A stretch of DNA of 64,000 nucleotides, taken from the NCBI RefSeq assembly GCF_012927165.1, contig NZ_JABBGA010000001.1, positions 601,170 to 665,169 of the forward strand. Direction: 5' to 3'. The stretch is from Zoogloea dura. Lineage in GTDB: Bacteria > Pseudomonadota > Gammaproteobacteria > Burkholderiales > Rhodocyclaceae. A model generated the notes under the pieces. That model was not told where the DNA came from. It saw only the letters and a program-made list of their open reading frames with translations, and made no database searches. Positions 1 through 9,436 of this stretch are shown one piece after another; the stretch's first letter is position 1; every line of letters begins with the position of its first letter. Both the position numbers and the translations under genes were made by a program.

Positions 1-359
1 CCCAGCTCATGAACCTGGTCTTCGTCGGCCCGCTGCAGCACGCCGGCCTGGCCCTGTCCATCGGCCTCGCCTCATGCATCAACGCCGGCATGCTCTACCG
101 GGGCCTGCGCAAGCGTGGCGTGTACAACCCGCTGCCGGGCTGGGGACTCTTCACCGGCAAGCTGCTGGCGGCGCTGCTGGTGCTGGGTGTGGCGGTGTTC
201 TTCACCTCCGGCAGCGACAGCCAATGGCTGCACATGGGCAGCGGCGAGCGGGTGATCCGCCTGGTGGCGCTGGTGGTGGGCGGCATCGGCATCTATTTTG
301 CCGTGCTGTTCGCGCTGGGCTTCCGGGTCGCCGACTTCCGGCGCCGCAGCCACGCCTGA
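1..359 (+). CDS. murJ: Lipid II flippase MurJ, C-terminal fragment
   Basis: This is the 3' end of a gene that begins outside the window; the frame is already open at base 3 and stops at 357-359. About 118 residues are visible, forming three hydrophobic helices joined by short basic loops and ending in an Arg-rich tail. The spacing and the segment with NAGMLYRGLRKRGVY match the last transmembrane helices of MurJ/MviN, which flips lipid II across the inner membrane for peptidoglycan synthesis. The internal ATG at 9 is not a true start. It converges with the phosphofructokinase gene 44 bp downstream. Confidence 0.8.
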   Translation, partial: QLMNLVFVGPLQHAGLALSIGLASCINAGMLYRGLRKRGVYNPLPGWGLFTGKLLAALLVLGVAVFFTSGSDSQWLHMGSGERVIRLVALVVGGIGIYFAVLFALGFRVADFRRRSHA

Positions 360-403
360 ACACATTCACCCACCCTCGCCGGGATCGGCGGGGCGTGCGG
401 GCT

Positions 404-1651
404 TCAGGGCTGCCAGCCCGGCAGGTGGGGCGGCTCCAGCGGCAGATCGAGATGCAGGTAGTCCGGCAGGCCGTCCACGAAACGGGGCGGATCCTCGCCG
501 GCGATCAGAGGCCGGCACCAGGCCCGGAAATCGTCACTGACCCCAAAGCCATCCTTCGCAATGAAGTCCGGCGGCAGCTTGCGCTCCAGGTTGGCCACCT
601 TCTCGAAAGGCAACTGGATGGTGCGCCAGCGGTAGGGATGGCCGGAGATCCGCTTGATGCCGATCACCCCGCAACTGCCAGCCAGCGCGCGCCTCACCGC
701 GGCCTTCCCGACAGCGAAGGCCTGCGCCGTGTCGGTCTTGGAGGCGATGTGGCGGGCCGCCCGCTGCAGGTAGTCGGCCACCGCGTAATGCACCTTGTAG
801 CCCAGGCTCGAGGCGATGCGGTCGGCGATCACCTCCCCCGCTCCCCCCAGCTGGATGTAGCCCTTGTTCTCCCGCTGCATGGCGAGGATCCGGCCATCCG
901 GCCCGCGCAGCCCTTCCGCCACCACGATGGCGCAGGCACCGACCCGCTCCACCACCGCCTGCACCCGACGCATGAAGGCGGGCTCGTCGAAGGGCACCTC
1001 GGGCAACAAGATCAGGTGAGGCGCCTGTCCCGGGCCTTCTGCGGCCAGGGCGCAGGCCCCGGCCAGCCATCCGGCATTGCGTCCCATCACCTCGAGCACG
1101 AAGGCCCGCCCGCCGGAGGTGGTCATGGCGGCGAGGTCCAGGCCCACCTCGCGCACCGAGGTGGCCAGGTACTTGGCGGCCGAACCGAAACCGGGGCAGC
1201 AGTCGGTGTGTACGATGTCGTTGTCGATAGTCTTGGGCACCCCGACCACGGTCAGCGGGTAGCCACGGGCATCCGCCTCGGCCTGGATCTGCCGGCAGGT
1301 CTCCATCGAGCCGTTGCCGCCGTTGTAGAGGAAATACGCCACCTCATGGGCTGCCAGCACGGCAAATAGACGATCGTACTGGGCCGGATTGCGCTCCGCC
1401 GGATCGAGATCGAAGCGGCACGAGCCGAAAGCCCCGCCGGGCGTGGCCCGCAGGCGGGCCAGGTCGTTGTCGGAGATGCCGGCCGTATCCACCAGGATTT
1501 CCCGCAGGACACCGAGAATTCCATTGCGGGCAGCAAACACCCGGCCGATCCGCTCACCGACCTCCCGGGCCGTGGTGATCACACCGGCCGCCGACGCATT
1601 GATGACGGCGGTCACCCCACCCGATTGTGCGTACAGCAGATTCTTCGCCAT
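404..1651 (-). CDS. Phosphofructokinase, PPi-type family with mixed donor-site residues
   Basis: This 415-residue protein phosphorylates fructose-6-phosphate at C1, the committing step of glycolysis (reversible if PPi is the donor). The N-terminal SGGVTAVINAS and the PKTIDND catalytic motif (residues 139-145) place it with the pyrophosphate-type branch. The donor-site motif is unusual: residues 111-115 read GGNGS, whereas many PPi enzymes carry Asp where this one has Gly114, and Asn replaces the usual first Asp. Gly there with Lys140 is a combination known from ATP-using members such as the trypanosomatid enzymes, so the donor is uncertain. The start is ATG with a GGGAGA-type ribosome site. 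It lies downstream of adk but behind a strong terminator, so it probably has its own promoter. Confidence 0.9.
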   Translation of the reverse strand: MAKNLLYAQSGGVTAVINASAAGVITTAREVGERIGRVFAARNGILGVLREILVDTAGISDNDLARLRATPGGAFGSCRFDLDPAERNPAQYDRLFAVLAAHEVAYFLYNGGNGSMETCRQIQAEADARGYPLTVVGVPKTIDNDIVHTDCCPGFGSAAKYLATSVREVGLDLAAMTTSGGRAFVLEVMGRNAGWLAGACALAAEGPGQAPHLILLPEVPFDEPAFMRRVQAVVERVGACAIVVAEGLRGPDGRILAMQRENKGYIQLGGAGEVIADRIASSLGYKVHYAVADYLQRAARHIASKTDTAQAFAVGKAAVRRALAGSCGVIGIKRISGHPYRWRTIQLPFEKVANLERKLPPDFIAKDGFGVSDDFRAWCRPLIAGEDPPRFVDGLPDYLHLDLPLEPPHLPGWQP

Positions 1652-1681
1652 GCCATCTCCCAGACCCGTTGCAGGGTGTGC

Positions 1682-1714
1682 AAAAAAGAAGGGCCGACCT
1701 TTTCAGGCCGGCCC
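1682..1714 (-). terminator. Rho-independent terminator after adk
   Basis: Read on the minus strand, a 9-bp GC-rich stem (1706-1714 pairing with 1691-1699, one G-U pair) with a six-base loop is followed by a T-rich run (1682-1690). It starts 20 bp past the adk stop codon and lies before the phosphofructokinase start at 1651. It should separate those two genes or attenuate transcription between them. Confidence 0.8.
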
Positions 1715-1734
1715 CGCGCGCTGCTCGACGCAGA

Positions 1735-3209
<1,475 letters not shown>

Positions 3210-3211
3210 CT

Positions 3212-3400
3212 TCAGCGCGACTGGGCGACTTCGTCGTCGCTGAGCGGGCGGGCCTCGTCCTCGAGCATCACCGGGATGCCGTCACGGATCGGATAAGCCA
3301 GGCGGGCGCTGACGCTCCACAGCTCCTGCTTGTCCTTGTGGAAGTCGAGCGGCCCCTTGGTAATCGGGCACACCAGGATTTCAAGCAGTCGGGGGTCCAT
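3212..3400 (-). CDS. Trm112-like (YcaR family) small protein
   Basis: A 62-residue protein starting [18 protein letters not shown], the signature of the Trm112/YcaR (UPF0434) family. Eukaryotic Trm112 activates methyltransferases; the bacterial role is not settled, but the gene is nearly always found between lpxK and kdsB. The ATG at 3400 was chosen over an upstream in-frame ATG at 3415 because the family begins M-D-x-[KR]-L-L. It overlaps the end of lpxK by 20 bp. Only one Cys (in LVCP) of the usual zinc-ribbon set is present. Confidence 0.9.
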   Translation of the reverse strand: MDPRLLEILVCPITKGPLDFHKDKQELWSVSARLAYPIRDGIPVMLEDEARPLSDDEVAQSR

Positions 3401-4391
3401 CAAGCATCTCCACAATCAATTCTGCCGCGCCCGGCGCAATCTGCACACGGACCGGCCACACCCAGCAGTCCGCTGGGGCGAAAGCCCGGCATTTTACCGC
3501 ATCCTTCTCGGTCATCAGAAGCACATCACCATCCGGAATGCTCAGATCCTTCGCCGTAAAAGCATGATGATCCGGAAAAGGACGCCGTTCGATGCTCAAG
3601 CCGAGCGTCTCGAGCTGCCGGAAGAAGCGTTCCGGCTGGCCGATGCCGGCCAGCGCGTGCACGCGTCGTCCATGAAAGGCCTCGGGCAGGCAACGCTCGG
3701 AGCGGTCGGCCAGGCGCTCGAAGAAGCGGCCCTGCAGATGAAAGGGGAACACCGGAACCGGCTGCAGGGCCGCCCGCAGGCCGGCTGACAGCGGGCCATG
3801 CGCCAGCACCAGCGCGCTGCGCCGAACCCGCCCCACCCCTTCCCGCAGGGGGCCGGCCGGCAGGGGCAGGCGGTTGCCCAGGGTGGTTTCATCCAGCACC
3901 ACTAGTTCCACATCCCGGGCGAGTCGGTAGTGCTGCAGGCCATCATCGGCGATCAGCACATTCACTTGGGGGTGGGCGGCCAGCAGGGCCCGGCCCGCAG
4001 CGGGCCGGTCACGCCCGACAAACACCGGACAAGCGGAGAGCGCCGCCATCAGGACAGGCTCGTCCCCGAACAGGGCTGGATCGCCCGCCGGGTCGACCTC
4101 CGCCACACCCTCCACCGAACCGCCATAGCCGCGACTGACGATGCCCGGCCGGTAACCGCGATGACGCAGTTCGTCGGCCAGCCACAGGGCGACCGGCGTC
4201 TTGCCGCTGCCGCCGACGGCGATGTTGCCCACCACCACAACCGGTACAGGCAGTTGTCCAGTCTTCAGCATGCCCCAGGCAAACAGCCTGCGGCGCAGCC
4301 AGACCAGCCCGCTGAAGATCAGTGAAAGAGGAAGAAGACAGAGCGCCGGCACGCCCCGGTGCCGCCAGAAACCCGGGGCGCTGCGCGGCAT
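3381..4391 (-). CDS. lpxK: Tetraacyldisaccharide 4'-kinase
   Basis: LpxK adds the 4'-phosphate to the lipid A disaccharide at the inner face of the cytoplasmic membrane. The 336-residue protein has an N-terminal hydrophobic membrane-association segment (about residues 15-35) followed by the P-loop [13 protein letters not shown], and later the conserved [12 protein letters not shown] motif. It starts 10 bp after exbD and overlaps the next gene by 20 bp, so it is translationally coupled within the block. Confidence 0.97.
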   Translation of the reverse strand: MPRSAPGFWRHRGVPALCLLPLSLIFSGLVWLRRRLFAWGMLKTGQLPVPVVVVGNIAVGGSGKTPVALWLADELRHRGYRPGIVSRGYGGSVEGVAEVDPAGDPALFGDEPVLMAALSACPVFVGRDRPAAGRALLAAHPQVNVLIADDGLQHYRLARDVELVVLDETTLGNRLPLPAGPLREGVGRVRRSALVLAHGPLSAGLRAALQPVPVFPFHLQGRFFERLADRSERCLPEAFHGRRVHALAGIGQPERFFRQLETLGLSIERRPFPDHHAFTAKDLSIPDGDVLLMTEKDAVKCRAFAPADCWVWPVRVQIAPGAAELIVEMLDGPPTA

Positions 4392-4401
4392 CGGCGCGAA
4401 A

Positions 4402-4824
4402 TCAGCGCTGGATCGCCTGGGTGGCGAAGGAGATATGCACGAAGCCGGCCTGCTGGGCCGCCTGCATCACGTCGATGACGCGCTGGTGGGCCGCCTTGGC
4501 ATCGGCATTGATGATCACCACGGGGTCCTTGGCGCCGGGCGACACCACGGCCTGCATGGCGGCCGCGATGGCCCCGATGCCGGAGCCGCTGACCGGGCGC
4601 TTGTTGATCACCACCTCGCCCGCCGCCGTGACCGCCACGTTGATCTCCGCCGGCTTGTCGGCCGAGGCCTGGGCGTCGGCGGTAGGCAGGTTGATCTCGA
4701 GACCCGCGAAGCGCGAGTAGGTCGTGGTGAGCATCAGGAAGATGATGATCACCAGCAGGATGTCGATCATCGGGATCAGGTTGATCTCCGGCTCCTCGCG
4801 GGAGCGGCCACGGCCGAAATTCAT
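4402..4824 (-). CDS. exbD: Biopolymer transport protein ExbD
   Basis: A 140-residue inner-membrane protein with one transmembrane helix near residues 17-35 (INLIPMIDILLVIIIFLM), carrying the membrane-embedded Asp that senses the proton-motive force, followed by a periplasmic domain. With ExbB it powers TonB-dependent outer-membrane transport. It begins 9 bp after exbB. A TonB-like protein is encoded about 12.5 kb away at 17306. Confidence 0.93.
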   Translation of the reverse strand: MNFGRGRSREEPEINLIPMIDILLVIIIFLMLTTTYSRFAGLEINLPTADAQASADKPAEINVAVTAAGEVVINKRPVSGSGIGAIAAAMQAVVSPGAKDPVVIINADAKAAHQRVIDVMQAAQQAGFVHISFATQAIQR

Positions 4825-4833
4825 GGCAGGACC

Positions 4834-5439
4834 TCAGCGGCGATCGCCGTGGACGACTTCGACCAGGCGGATGGCCTGCTGCTCCATCTCGATCACCATG
4901 CCGTCCACGGTGGAACGGAAGTGACGCCAGAAGATCATGCTCGGGATGGCGATCACCAGGCCGAAGCCGGTGTTGTAGAGGGCGATGGAGATGCCGTGGG
5001 CCAGCTGCTGGGGGTTGGAACCACCGGGCGCCTGGGAACCGAAGATCTCGATCATGCCCACCACGGTGCCGAACAGCCCCATCAGCGGGCTGATCGAGGC
5101 GATGGTGCCGAGGGTGGTGAGGAAACGCTCCAGGTCGTGACTGACGGCCCGGCCGGACTCCTCGATGGATTCCTTCATGATCTCGCGGGAGCTGCGGATG
5201 TTGCGCAGTCCGGCGGCCAGCACCCGGCCGAGGGGTGAGCTGAGGGCCACACGGTTGATCATCTCGGGCGTAGGGGCAGCCTGACGCAGCTCGCCCACCA
5301 CCTTGTCGACCAGGCCATCGGGAAGAATGCGCTGGCGGCGCAGGGTGATCAGGCGCTCGATGATGAGTGCGGTGGCCACGATGGATGCAAACAACAACGG
5401 CCAGATCGGCCAGCCTGCGGCCTGGATGATGGCAAACAC
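4834..5439 (-). CDS. exbB: Biopolymer transport protein ExbB (MotA/TolQ/ExbB family)
   Basis: A 201-residue inner-membrane protein with three hydrophobic helices, the last two flanking the conserved loop with ISPLMGLFGTVVGMIE. It forms the proton channel with ExbD. I chose the GTG at 5437-5439 because an AGGAG site (5447-5451, minus strand) lies 7 bp before it and the protein then starts at the first helix. An upstream ATG at 5529 would add an implausible 30-residue extension running into the DnaA-box cluster. Confidence 0.92.
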   Translation of the reverse strand: MFAIIQAAGWPIWPLLFASIVATALIIERLITLRRQRILPDGLVDKVVGELRQAAPTPEMINRVALSSPLGRVLAAGLRNIRSSREIMKESIEESGRAVSHDLERFLTTLGTIASISPLMGLFGTVVGMIEIFGSQAPGGSNPQQLAHGISIALYNTGFGLVIAIPSMIFWRHFRSTVDGMVIEMEQQAIRLVEVVHGDRR

Positions 5440-5519
5440 TCGAGCACTCCTGCGAATCGAATCAAGCTCGTGAATGTAACCCGCTCCGTGGGTGCTGGCA
5501 ACATGGAGACAAGCCCAGA

Positions 5520-5554
5520 CAATCCACAAAATCTGTGGATAACTTTGTGGATTG
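5520..5554. promoter_or_regulatory. Cluster of DnaA-box-like 9-mers upstream of exbB
   Basis: Within 35 bp there is one perfect DnaA box (TGTGGATAA, 5534-5542) flanked by two 7/9 matches, CAATCCACA at 5520-5528 and its reverse TGTGGATTG at 5546-5554. A fourth related 9-mer, TGTGGATTT, lies at 5711-5719 just before xseA. The intervening sequence is unusually A+T-rich. No dnaA, dnaN or rpmH neighbour is present, so I do not call this oriC. DnaA-dependent control of exbB or xseA is possible. Confidence 0.5.
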
Positions 5555-5655
5555 TTGCCCGGGGACGCCCCTAAACCCGCAGTTTGTAAGGCTTTTTAGT
5601 GGTCGGATCAAAAATTAAGCCGCAGGCACAATTCATTAAAATCAATTACTTAGCG

Positions 5656-5693
5656 TTTTTTCGGCAAGTCAAGGCCGAAAAACGGTTTTTTTT
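5656..5693 (+). terminator. Hairpin followed by T8 in the exbB-xseA intergenic region
   Basis: Inverted repeat 5657-5665 / 574-5682 in the same register (arms TTTTTCGGC and GCCGAAAAA, loop about 8 nt) is followed by CGG and eight T residues (5686-5693). It looks like an intrinsic terminator reading rightward, yet no gene ends here on that strand. It could end a short unannotated RNA or be a remnant. The rest of the 297-bp gap holds only the DnaA-like boxes and A+T-rich sequence. Confidence 0.35.
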
Positions 5694-5736
5694 GTGAACG
5701 AAGCGCACGGTGTGGATTTCGGTAGAATCCACCCCC

Positions 5737-7125
5737 ATGAATTTCCCTCAAAGCAGCGCTGCAAAAGGGGCCGCCGGGGCCACGGGGACGCCGGAAGTCG
5801 TCTCCGTGTCATGGCTGAACCGGGCCGCCCGCGAGGCCCTGGAAGGCAGCTTCCCGCTGATGTGGATCGCCGGCGAGGTATCGACGCTGACCCGCGCAGC
5901 CTCCGGGCACCTCTACTTCACCCTCAAGGACGAACAGGCCCAGGTGCGCTGCACCATGTGGCGCAACCGCGCCCAGAGCCTGCCCTTCAAGGTCGAGCAC
6001 GGCATGCGGGTCGAGGTCCGCGCGTTGGTCACCCTGTTTGAGCCCCGAGGCGATTTCCAACTCAGCGTCGAGTCCATCCGCCAGGCCGGCATGGGCAACC
6101 TGTATGAAGCCTTCCTCCGCCTCAAGGCGCGCCTGGAGGCGGAAGGGCTGTTCGATCCGGCCATCAAGCGCACACCGCCGCCCTTCCCGCGGGGCATCGC
6201 GGTGGTCACCTCGCCCCAGGCCGCGGCCTGGCGGGACGTCACGGCCGCACTCGCCCGCCGCGCCGCCCATGTGCCGGTGACCCTCTACCCGAGCCAGGTC
6301 CAGGGCGACACCGCACCGGCCCAGATCGCCGCGGCCATCGGCCTGGCCGGCAGCCGGGCCGCCGCCGACGGAAACGAGGTGCTGCTGCTGGTGCGCGGTG
6401 GTGGCAGCCTCGAGGACCTGGCCGCCTTCAATGACGAGAGGGTGGCCCGCGCGATCCGCGCCTGTCCGCTGCCCGTGGTGGTGGGCGTCGGTCACGAGAC
6501 CGACATCGGCATCGCCGACTTCGCTGCCGACCTGCGTGCCGCCACCCCCACGGCCGCCGCCGAACTGGTGACCGCCGCCTACATGGAGTGGCGGGAGCGC
6601 GCGGGGCAACTGGCCGTGCGTCTCAGGCGCGCAATGGAGCGCCGCGTGGAAAGCGCCGCCCAGCGCCTCGACCGCGCTGCAACGCGCCTCACCCACCCAC
6701 GCCAGCGCCTCGAAGCCAGCCGCATGCGCCTGACGATTCTCGAGCAGGCCCTGCGCAGTCGCCTGGATCGCCGTCTCGGCGACGGACGCAGCCGCCTGGC
6801 CGCCCTGCAGTTGCGCCTCAGCGCCCGTCGCCCCACCCCGGAAGCCCTGACAGTGCGCCTGAACTCCCTGGCCGCACGTCTGCAAAGGGCCACCCGGCAG
6901 CAGCTCGACGTCCGCCAGGCCAGGTTGACGGCCCTGCAGCAGCACCTCGCCCACCTTGATCCGCGGGGCGTGCTGGCGCGCGGCTATACCATCACTCGCG
7001 ATGCCCACGGCCGGATCGCCCGCAATGCAGACGCGCTCACACCGGGCAGCGCCATCCGGATCGAATTTGCCAACGGAGAAGTGGGTGCCACCGTCGATCC
7101 CCGGCAGGATCGCCTGGATCTCTGA
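5737..7125 (+). CDS. xseA: Exodeoxyribonuclease VII large subunit
   Basis: The catalytic subunit of the single-strand exonuclease that trims DNA to short oligonucleotides. The 462 residues contain an N-terminal OB fold (from VSWLNRAAREALEG, with FTLKDEQAQVRC), the catalytic core with VRGGGSLEDLAAFNDE and VGVGHETD, and a long Arg/Leu-rich coiled-coil C-terminus. Start ATG 5737 fits the family N-terminus. There is no ribosome site, but a -10-like TAGAAT (5723-5728) lies 8 bp before the ATG, suggesting a very short or absent leader. The small subunit XseB is not nearby. Confidence 0.96.
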   Translation: MNFPQSSAAKGAAGATGTPEVVSVSWLNRAAREALEGSFPLMWIAGEVSTLTRAASGHLYFTLKDEQAQVRCTMWRNRAQSLPFKVEHGMRVEVRALVTLFEPRGDFQLSVESIRQAGMGNLYEAFLRLKARLEAEGLFDPAIKRTPPPFPRGIAVVTSPQAAAWRDVTAALARRAAHVPVTLYPSQVQGDTAPAQIAAAIGLAGSRAAADGNEVLLLVRGGGSLEDLAAFNDERVARAIRACPLPVVVGVGHETDIGIADFAADLRAATPTAAAELVTAAYMEWRERAGQLAVRLRRAMERRVESAAQRLDRAATRLTHPRQRLEASRMRLTILEQALRSRLDRRLGDGRSRLAALQLRLSARRPTPEALTVRLNSLAARLQRATRQQLDVRQARLTALQQHLAHLDPRGVLARGYTITRDAHGRIARNADALTPGSAIRIEFANGEVGATVDPRQDRLDL

Positions 7126-7192
7126 CTAGCCCCATGGAAACCCTTGCCTGGCGCCGATCGGCGGCAGACAATCGGCAATTCTTGGCGCATTA

Positions 7193-7222
7193 TTGTGTAG
7201 AAAACCTAATCCCGACTAGAAT
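7193..7222 (+). promoter_or_regulatory. Candidate sigma70 promoter of sodB
   Basis: TTGTGT (7193-7198), an 18-bp spacer, then TAGAAT (7217-7222), 37 bp before the sodB ATG. The -10 element lies inside the palindrome at 7211-7229, so a protein bound there would compete with RNA polymerase. Confidence 0.55.
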
Positions 7223-7229
7223 AGTCGGG
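7211..7229. promoter_or_regulatory. IscR-like (Rrf2-family) palindromic operator over the sodB -10
   Basis: A perfect palindrome, CCCGACTAGAATAGTCGGG, with 8-bp arms and a 3-bp centre. It matches the core of the type 1 IscR site as I recall it (YYGACT-R-N3-Y-AGTCRR). It overlaps the predicted -10 of sodB, consistent with repression by an Fe-S-sensing Rrf2 regulator. The regulator itself is not encoded in this window, so the assignment rests on motif shape alone. Confidence 0.5.
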
Positions 7230-7258
7230 CAATTTCCCAAACCCCGGAGAACATCAAC

Positions 7259-7846
7259 ATGGCTCACACCCTGCCCGAACTGCCCTACGCCAAGAACGCC
7301 CTGGCCCCGCACCTGTCCGAGGAAACCTTCGATTACCACTACGCCAAGCATCACAATGCCTATGTGGTCAATCTGAACAACCTGATCCCGGGCACCGAAT
7401 ACGAAAACCTGTCCATCGAAGAGACCTTCCTCAAGGCCCCGGCCGGCGGCATCTACAACAACGCCGCCCAGGTGTGGAACCACACCTTCTTCTGGAGCTG
7501 CATGAAGCCGAACGGCGGCGGCGCTCCGACCGGTGCGCTGGCTGACGCCATCAACGCCAAGTGGGGTTCCTTCGACGAGTTCAAGAAGGCCTTCCAGGCT
7601 TCCGCCGTGGGCAACTTCGGCTCCGGCTGGACCTGGCTGGTGAAAAAGGCCGACGGCACCGTCGACATCGCCAACACCGGCGCTGCCGGCAACCCGCTCA
7701 AGACCGGCGAAGGCAAGCCCCTGCTGACCATCGACGTGTGGGAACACGCCTACTACATCGATTACCGCAACCTGCGCCCGAAGTTCGTGGAAACCTTCCT
7801 GAACAGCCTGGCCAACTGGGACTTCGCTTCCGCCAACTTCGCCTGA
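7259..7846 (+). CDS. sodB: Superoxide dismutase, Fe type
   Basis: Cytoplasmic enzyme that dismutates superoxide. The 195 residues include the metal ligands in YHYAKHH (first His), NHTFFW (second His) and DVWEHAYYIDY (Asp and third His); the pattern FGSGWTWLV is typical of Fe/Mn SODs and the length suits an Fe enzyme. A GGAG ribosome site (7245-7248 region) precedes the ATG. The promoter is overlapped by a palindromic IscR-like operator, suggesting regulation by Fe-S status or iron. Confidence 0.97.
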   Translation: MAHTLPELPYAKNALAPHLSEETFDYHYAKHHNAYVVNLNNLIPGTEYENLSIEETFLKAPAGGIYNNAAQVWNHTFFWSCMKPNGGGAPTGALADAINAKWGSFDEFKKAFQASAVGNFGSGWTWLVKKADGTVDIANTGAAGNPLKTGEGKPLLTIDVWEHAYYIDYRNLRPKFVETFLNSLANWDFASANFA

Positions 7847-7849
7847 GCC

Positions 7850-7939
7850 CTGCGGCGGCCCGTGGATCCCGCGTGATCCCCGGCCACGCCGCAGCAGTCG
7901 ATCCGACAGCCCTGCTTCGCCCCTGGCAGCAGGGCTGTC
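7850..7939 (+). terminator. Two hairpins downstream of sodB
   Basis: Hairpin 1 pairs CTGCGGCG (7850-7857) with CGCCGCAG (7887-7894). Hairpin 2 is a perfect 12-bp stem, GACAGCCCTGCT (7905-7916) with AGCAGGGCTGTC (7928-7939) and an 11-base loop. Neither has a T-run. They may end sodB transcription or form a structured leader for the antiporter gene that starts at 8058. The remaining sequence to 8057 shows no recognisable riboswitch. Confidence 0.4.
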
Positions 7940-8057
7940 GACATTCAGCCCCCCCGCACAAGCGGGGATTGCGTCTCGCCCGCCGGGCATCGAGACCCGC
8001 CAGACAACGCCACTGCCGAGATGCCGGCAGGCGTGAAGATCCGACGAGGACACCCGC

Positions 8058-9311
8058 ATGACCCCGACGACCATCCAGCTGCTTGGCGCGATCCTGTTCG
8101 CCATCGCAATCCTTCACACCTTCGCCACCAAGTTCTTCGAGCGCCTGGCCCATGCCGAACCCCGGCACGCCGGCCTGTGGCACCTGCTCGGCGAGGTCGA
8201 GGTGGTCTTCGGCTTCTGGGCGATGGTGCTGATGATCGCCTTCTTCGCCATCGAAGGCTCAACACCGGCCATTGAATACATCGAGTCGCGCAACTTCACC
8301 GAACCGATGTTCGTGTTTGCGATCATGGTCATCGCCGGTACCCGCCCCATCCTCAACAGCGCCTCGCTGATCGTCAGCCTGCTTGCCCGCGCCCTGCCCC
8401 TGGGGGGCTCCGCCGGCACCTACCTCACGGTACTGACCCTGGTTCCCTTGCTTGGCTCTTTCATCACCGAGCCCGCCGCGATGACCCTCGCCGCCCTGAT
8501 CCTGCGAGACCAGTTCTTCACCCGCGGGTTGTCCGCGAGGTTGATGTACGCCACCCTCGGCGTGCTTTTTGTGAACATTTCCATCGGCGGCACCCTGACC
8601 CCCTTTGCCGCACCACCGGTGCTCATGGTGGCGGCCAAGTGGGAGTGGAACACCGCCTTCATGTTGTCCGCCTTCGGCTGGAAGGCCGCCATTGCGGTCG
8701 TGATCAACGCTGCCGCCACAACCCTGCTGTTCCATCGGGAGCTGTCCGCCCTGTCGCCGATCGGCCGCCAGGGCGCACGCAGCCCCCTGGTGCTGACGGC
8801 CGTGCATGTGCTGTTCCTCGTCGGCGTGGTGGTCTTCGCCCACCATCCGGCCCTCTTCCTGGGACTGTTCCTGTTCTTCCTGGGCGTGGCCCATGCCTAC
8901 ACCGAACACCAGGACCGCCTGATCCTCAAGGAAGGCCTGCTGGTGGCCTTCTTCCTGGCCGGGCTGGTGGTGCTGGGCGGGCAGCAGCAGTGGTGGCTCC
9001 AGCCCTTGCTGATGAGCATGAGCAGCAGCGCGGTGTTCGTCGGCGCCACGGTCCTCACCGCCTTCACCGACAACGCCGCGCTGACCTATCTCGGTTCGCT
9101 GGTGGAAGGCCTGTCGGACGACTTCAAGTACGCCCTGGTGGCCGGCGCCGTCACCGGCGGTGGCCTGACCATCATCGCCAACGCGCCCAACCCGGCGGGG
9201 GTCTCCATCCTCAAGGGCAGCTTCGCCGACGAGTCGGTCAATCCCGGTGGCCTGGCGCTGGCCGCGCTCGCTCCCACCCTGGTGGCGGCTGCAGCCTTCG
9301 CCCTGCTGTAG
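8058..9311 (+). CDS. Putative Na+/H+ antiporter (PF07399 family)
   Basis: A 417-residue inner-membrane protein with about ten to twelve hydrophobic helices. Conserved features are the glycine-rich helix region with GSFITEPAAMTLAALIL and the repeated late motif TAFTDNAALTYLGSL plus NAPNPAGVSILKG, as expected for PF07399 antiporters in the ion-transporter superfamily that also holds NhaD and ArsB. Na+ export is inferred from the family name, not from demonstrated residues. It stands alone on the plus strand after sodB. Confidence 0.75.
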   Translation: MTPTTIQLLGAILFAIAILHTFATKFFERLAHAEPRHAGLWHLLGEVEVVFGFWAMVLMIAFFAIEGSTPAIEYIESRNFTEPMFVFAIMVIAGTRPILNSASLIVSLLARALPLGGSAGTYLTVLTLVPLLGSFITEPAAMTLAALILRDQFFTRGLSARLMYATLGVLFVNISIGGTLTPFAAPPVLMVAAKWEWNTAFMLSAFGWKAAIAVVINAAATTLLFHRELSALSPIGRQGARSPLVLTAVHVLFLVGVVVFAHHPALFLGLFLFFLGVAHAYTEHQDRLILKEGLLVAFFLAGLVVLGGQQQWWLQPLLMSMSSSAVFVGATVLTAFTDNAALTYLGSLVEGLSDDFKYALVAGAVTGGGLTIIANAPNPAGVSILKGSFADESVNPGGLALAALAPTLVAAAAFALL

Positions 9312-9436
9312 GGGCAAGAGGTCTATCCCTCCGTCCGGATAAGCTTAGGCGGATTAAATGGTTCATTCGCTGGTGGGAGCCGACTAGACTGCACAGCACG
9401 CGACCACCTCCGTCGCGGCGATCCGGAGCCTCCACC

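Noticed and set aside
74..1369. 431-codon plus-strand frame over murJ and the phosphofructokinase
   Set aside because: It is out of frame with murJ and antisense to the enzyme; no protein signature.
5440..5736. Chromosomal replication origin
   Set aside because: DnaA-like boxes and A+T-rich DNA are present, but there is no dnaA/dnaN/rpmH neighbourhood and box number is low for a bacterial oriC.
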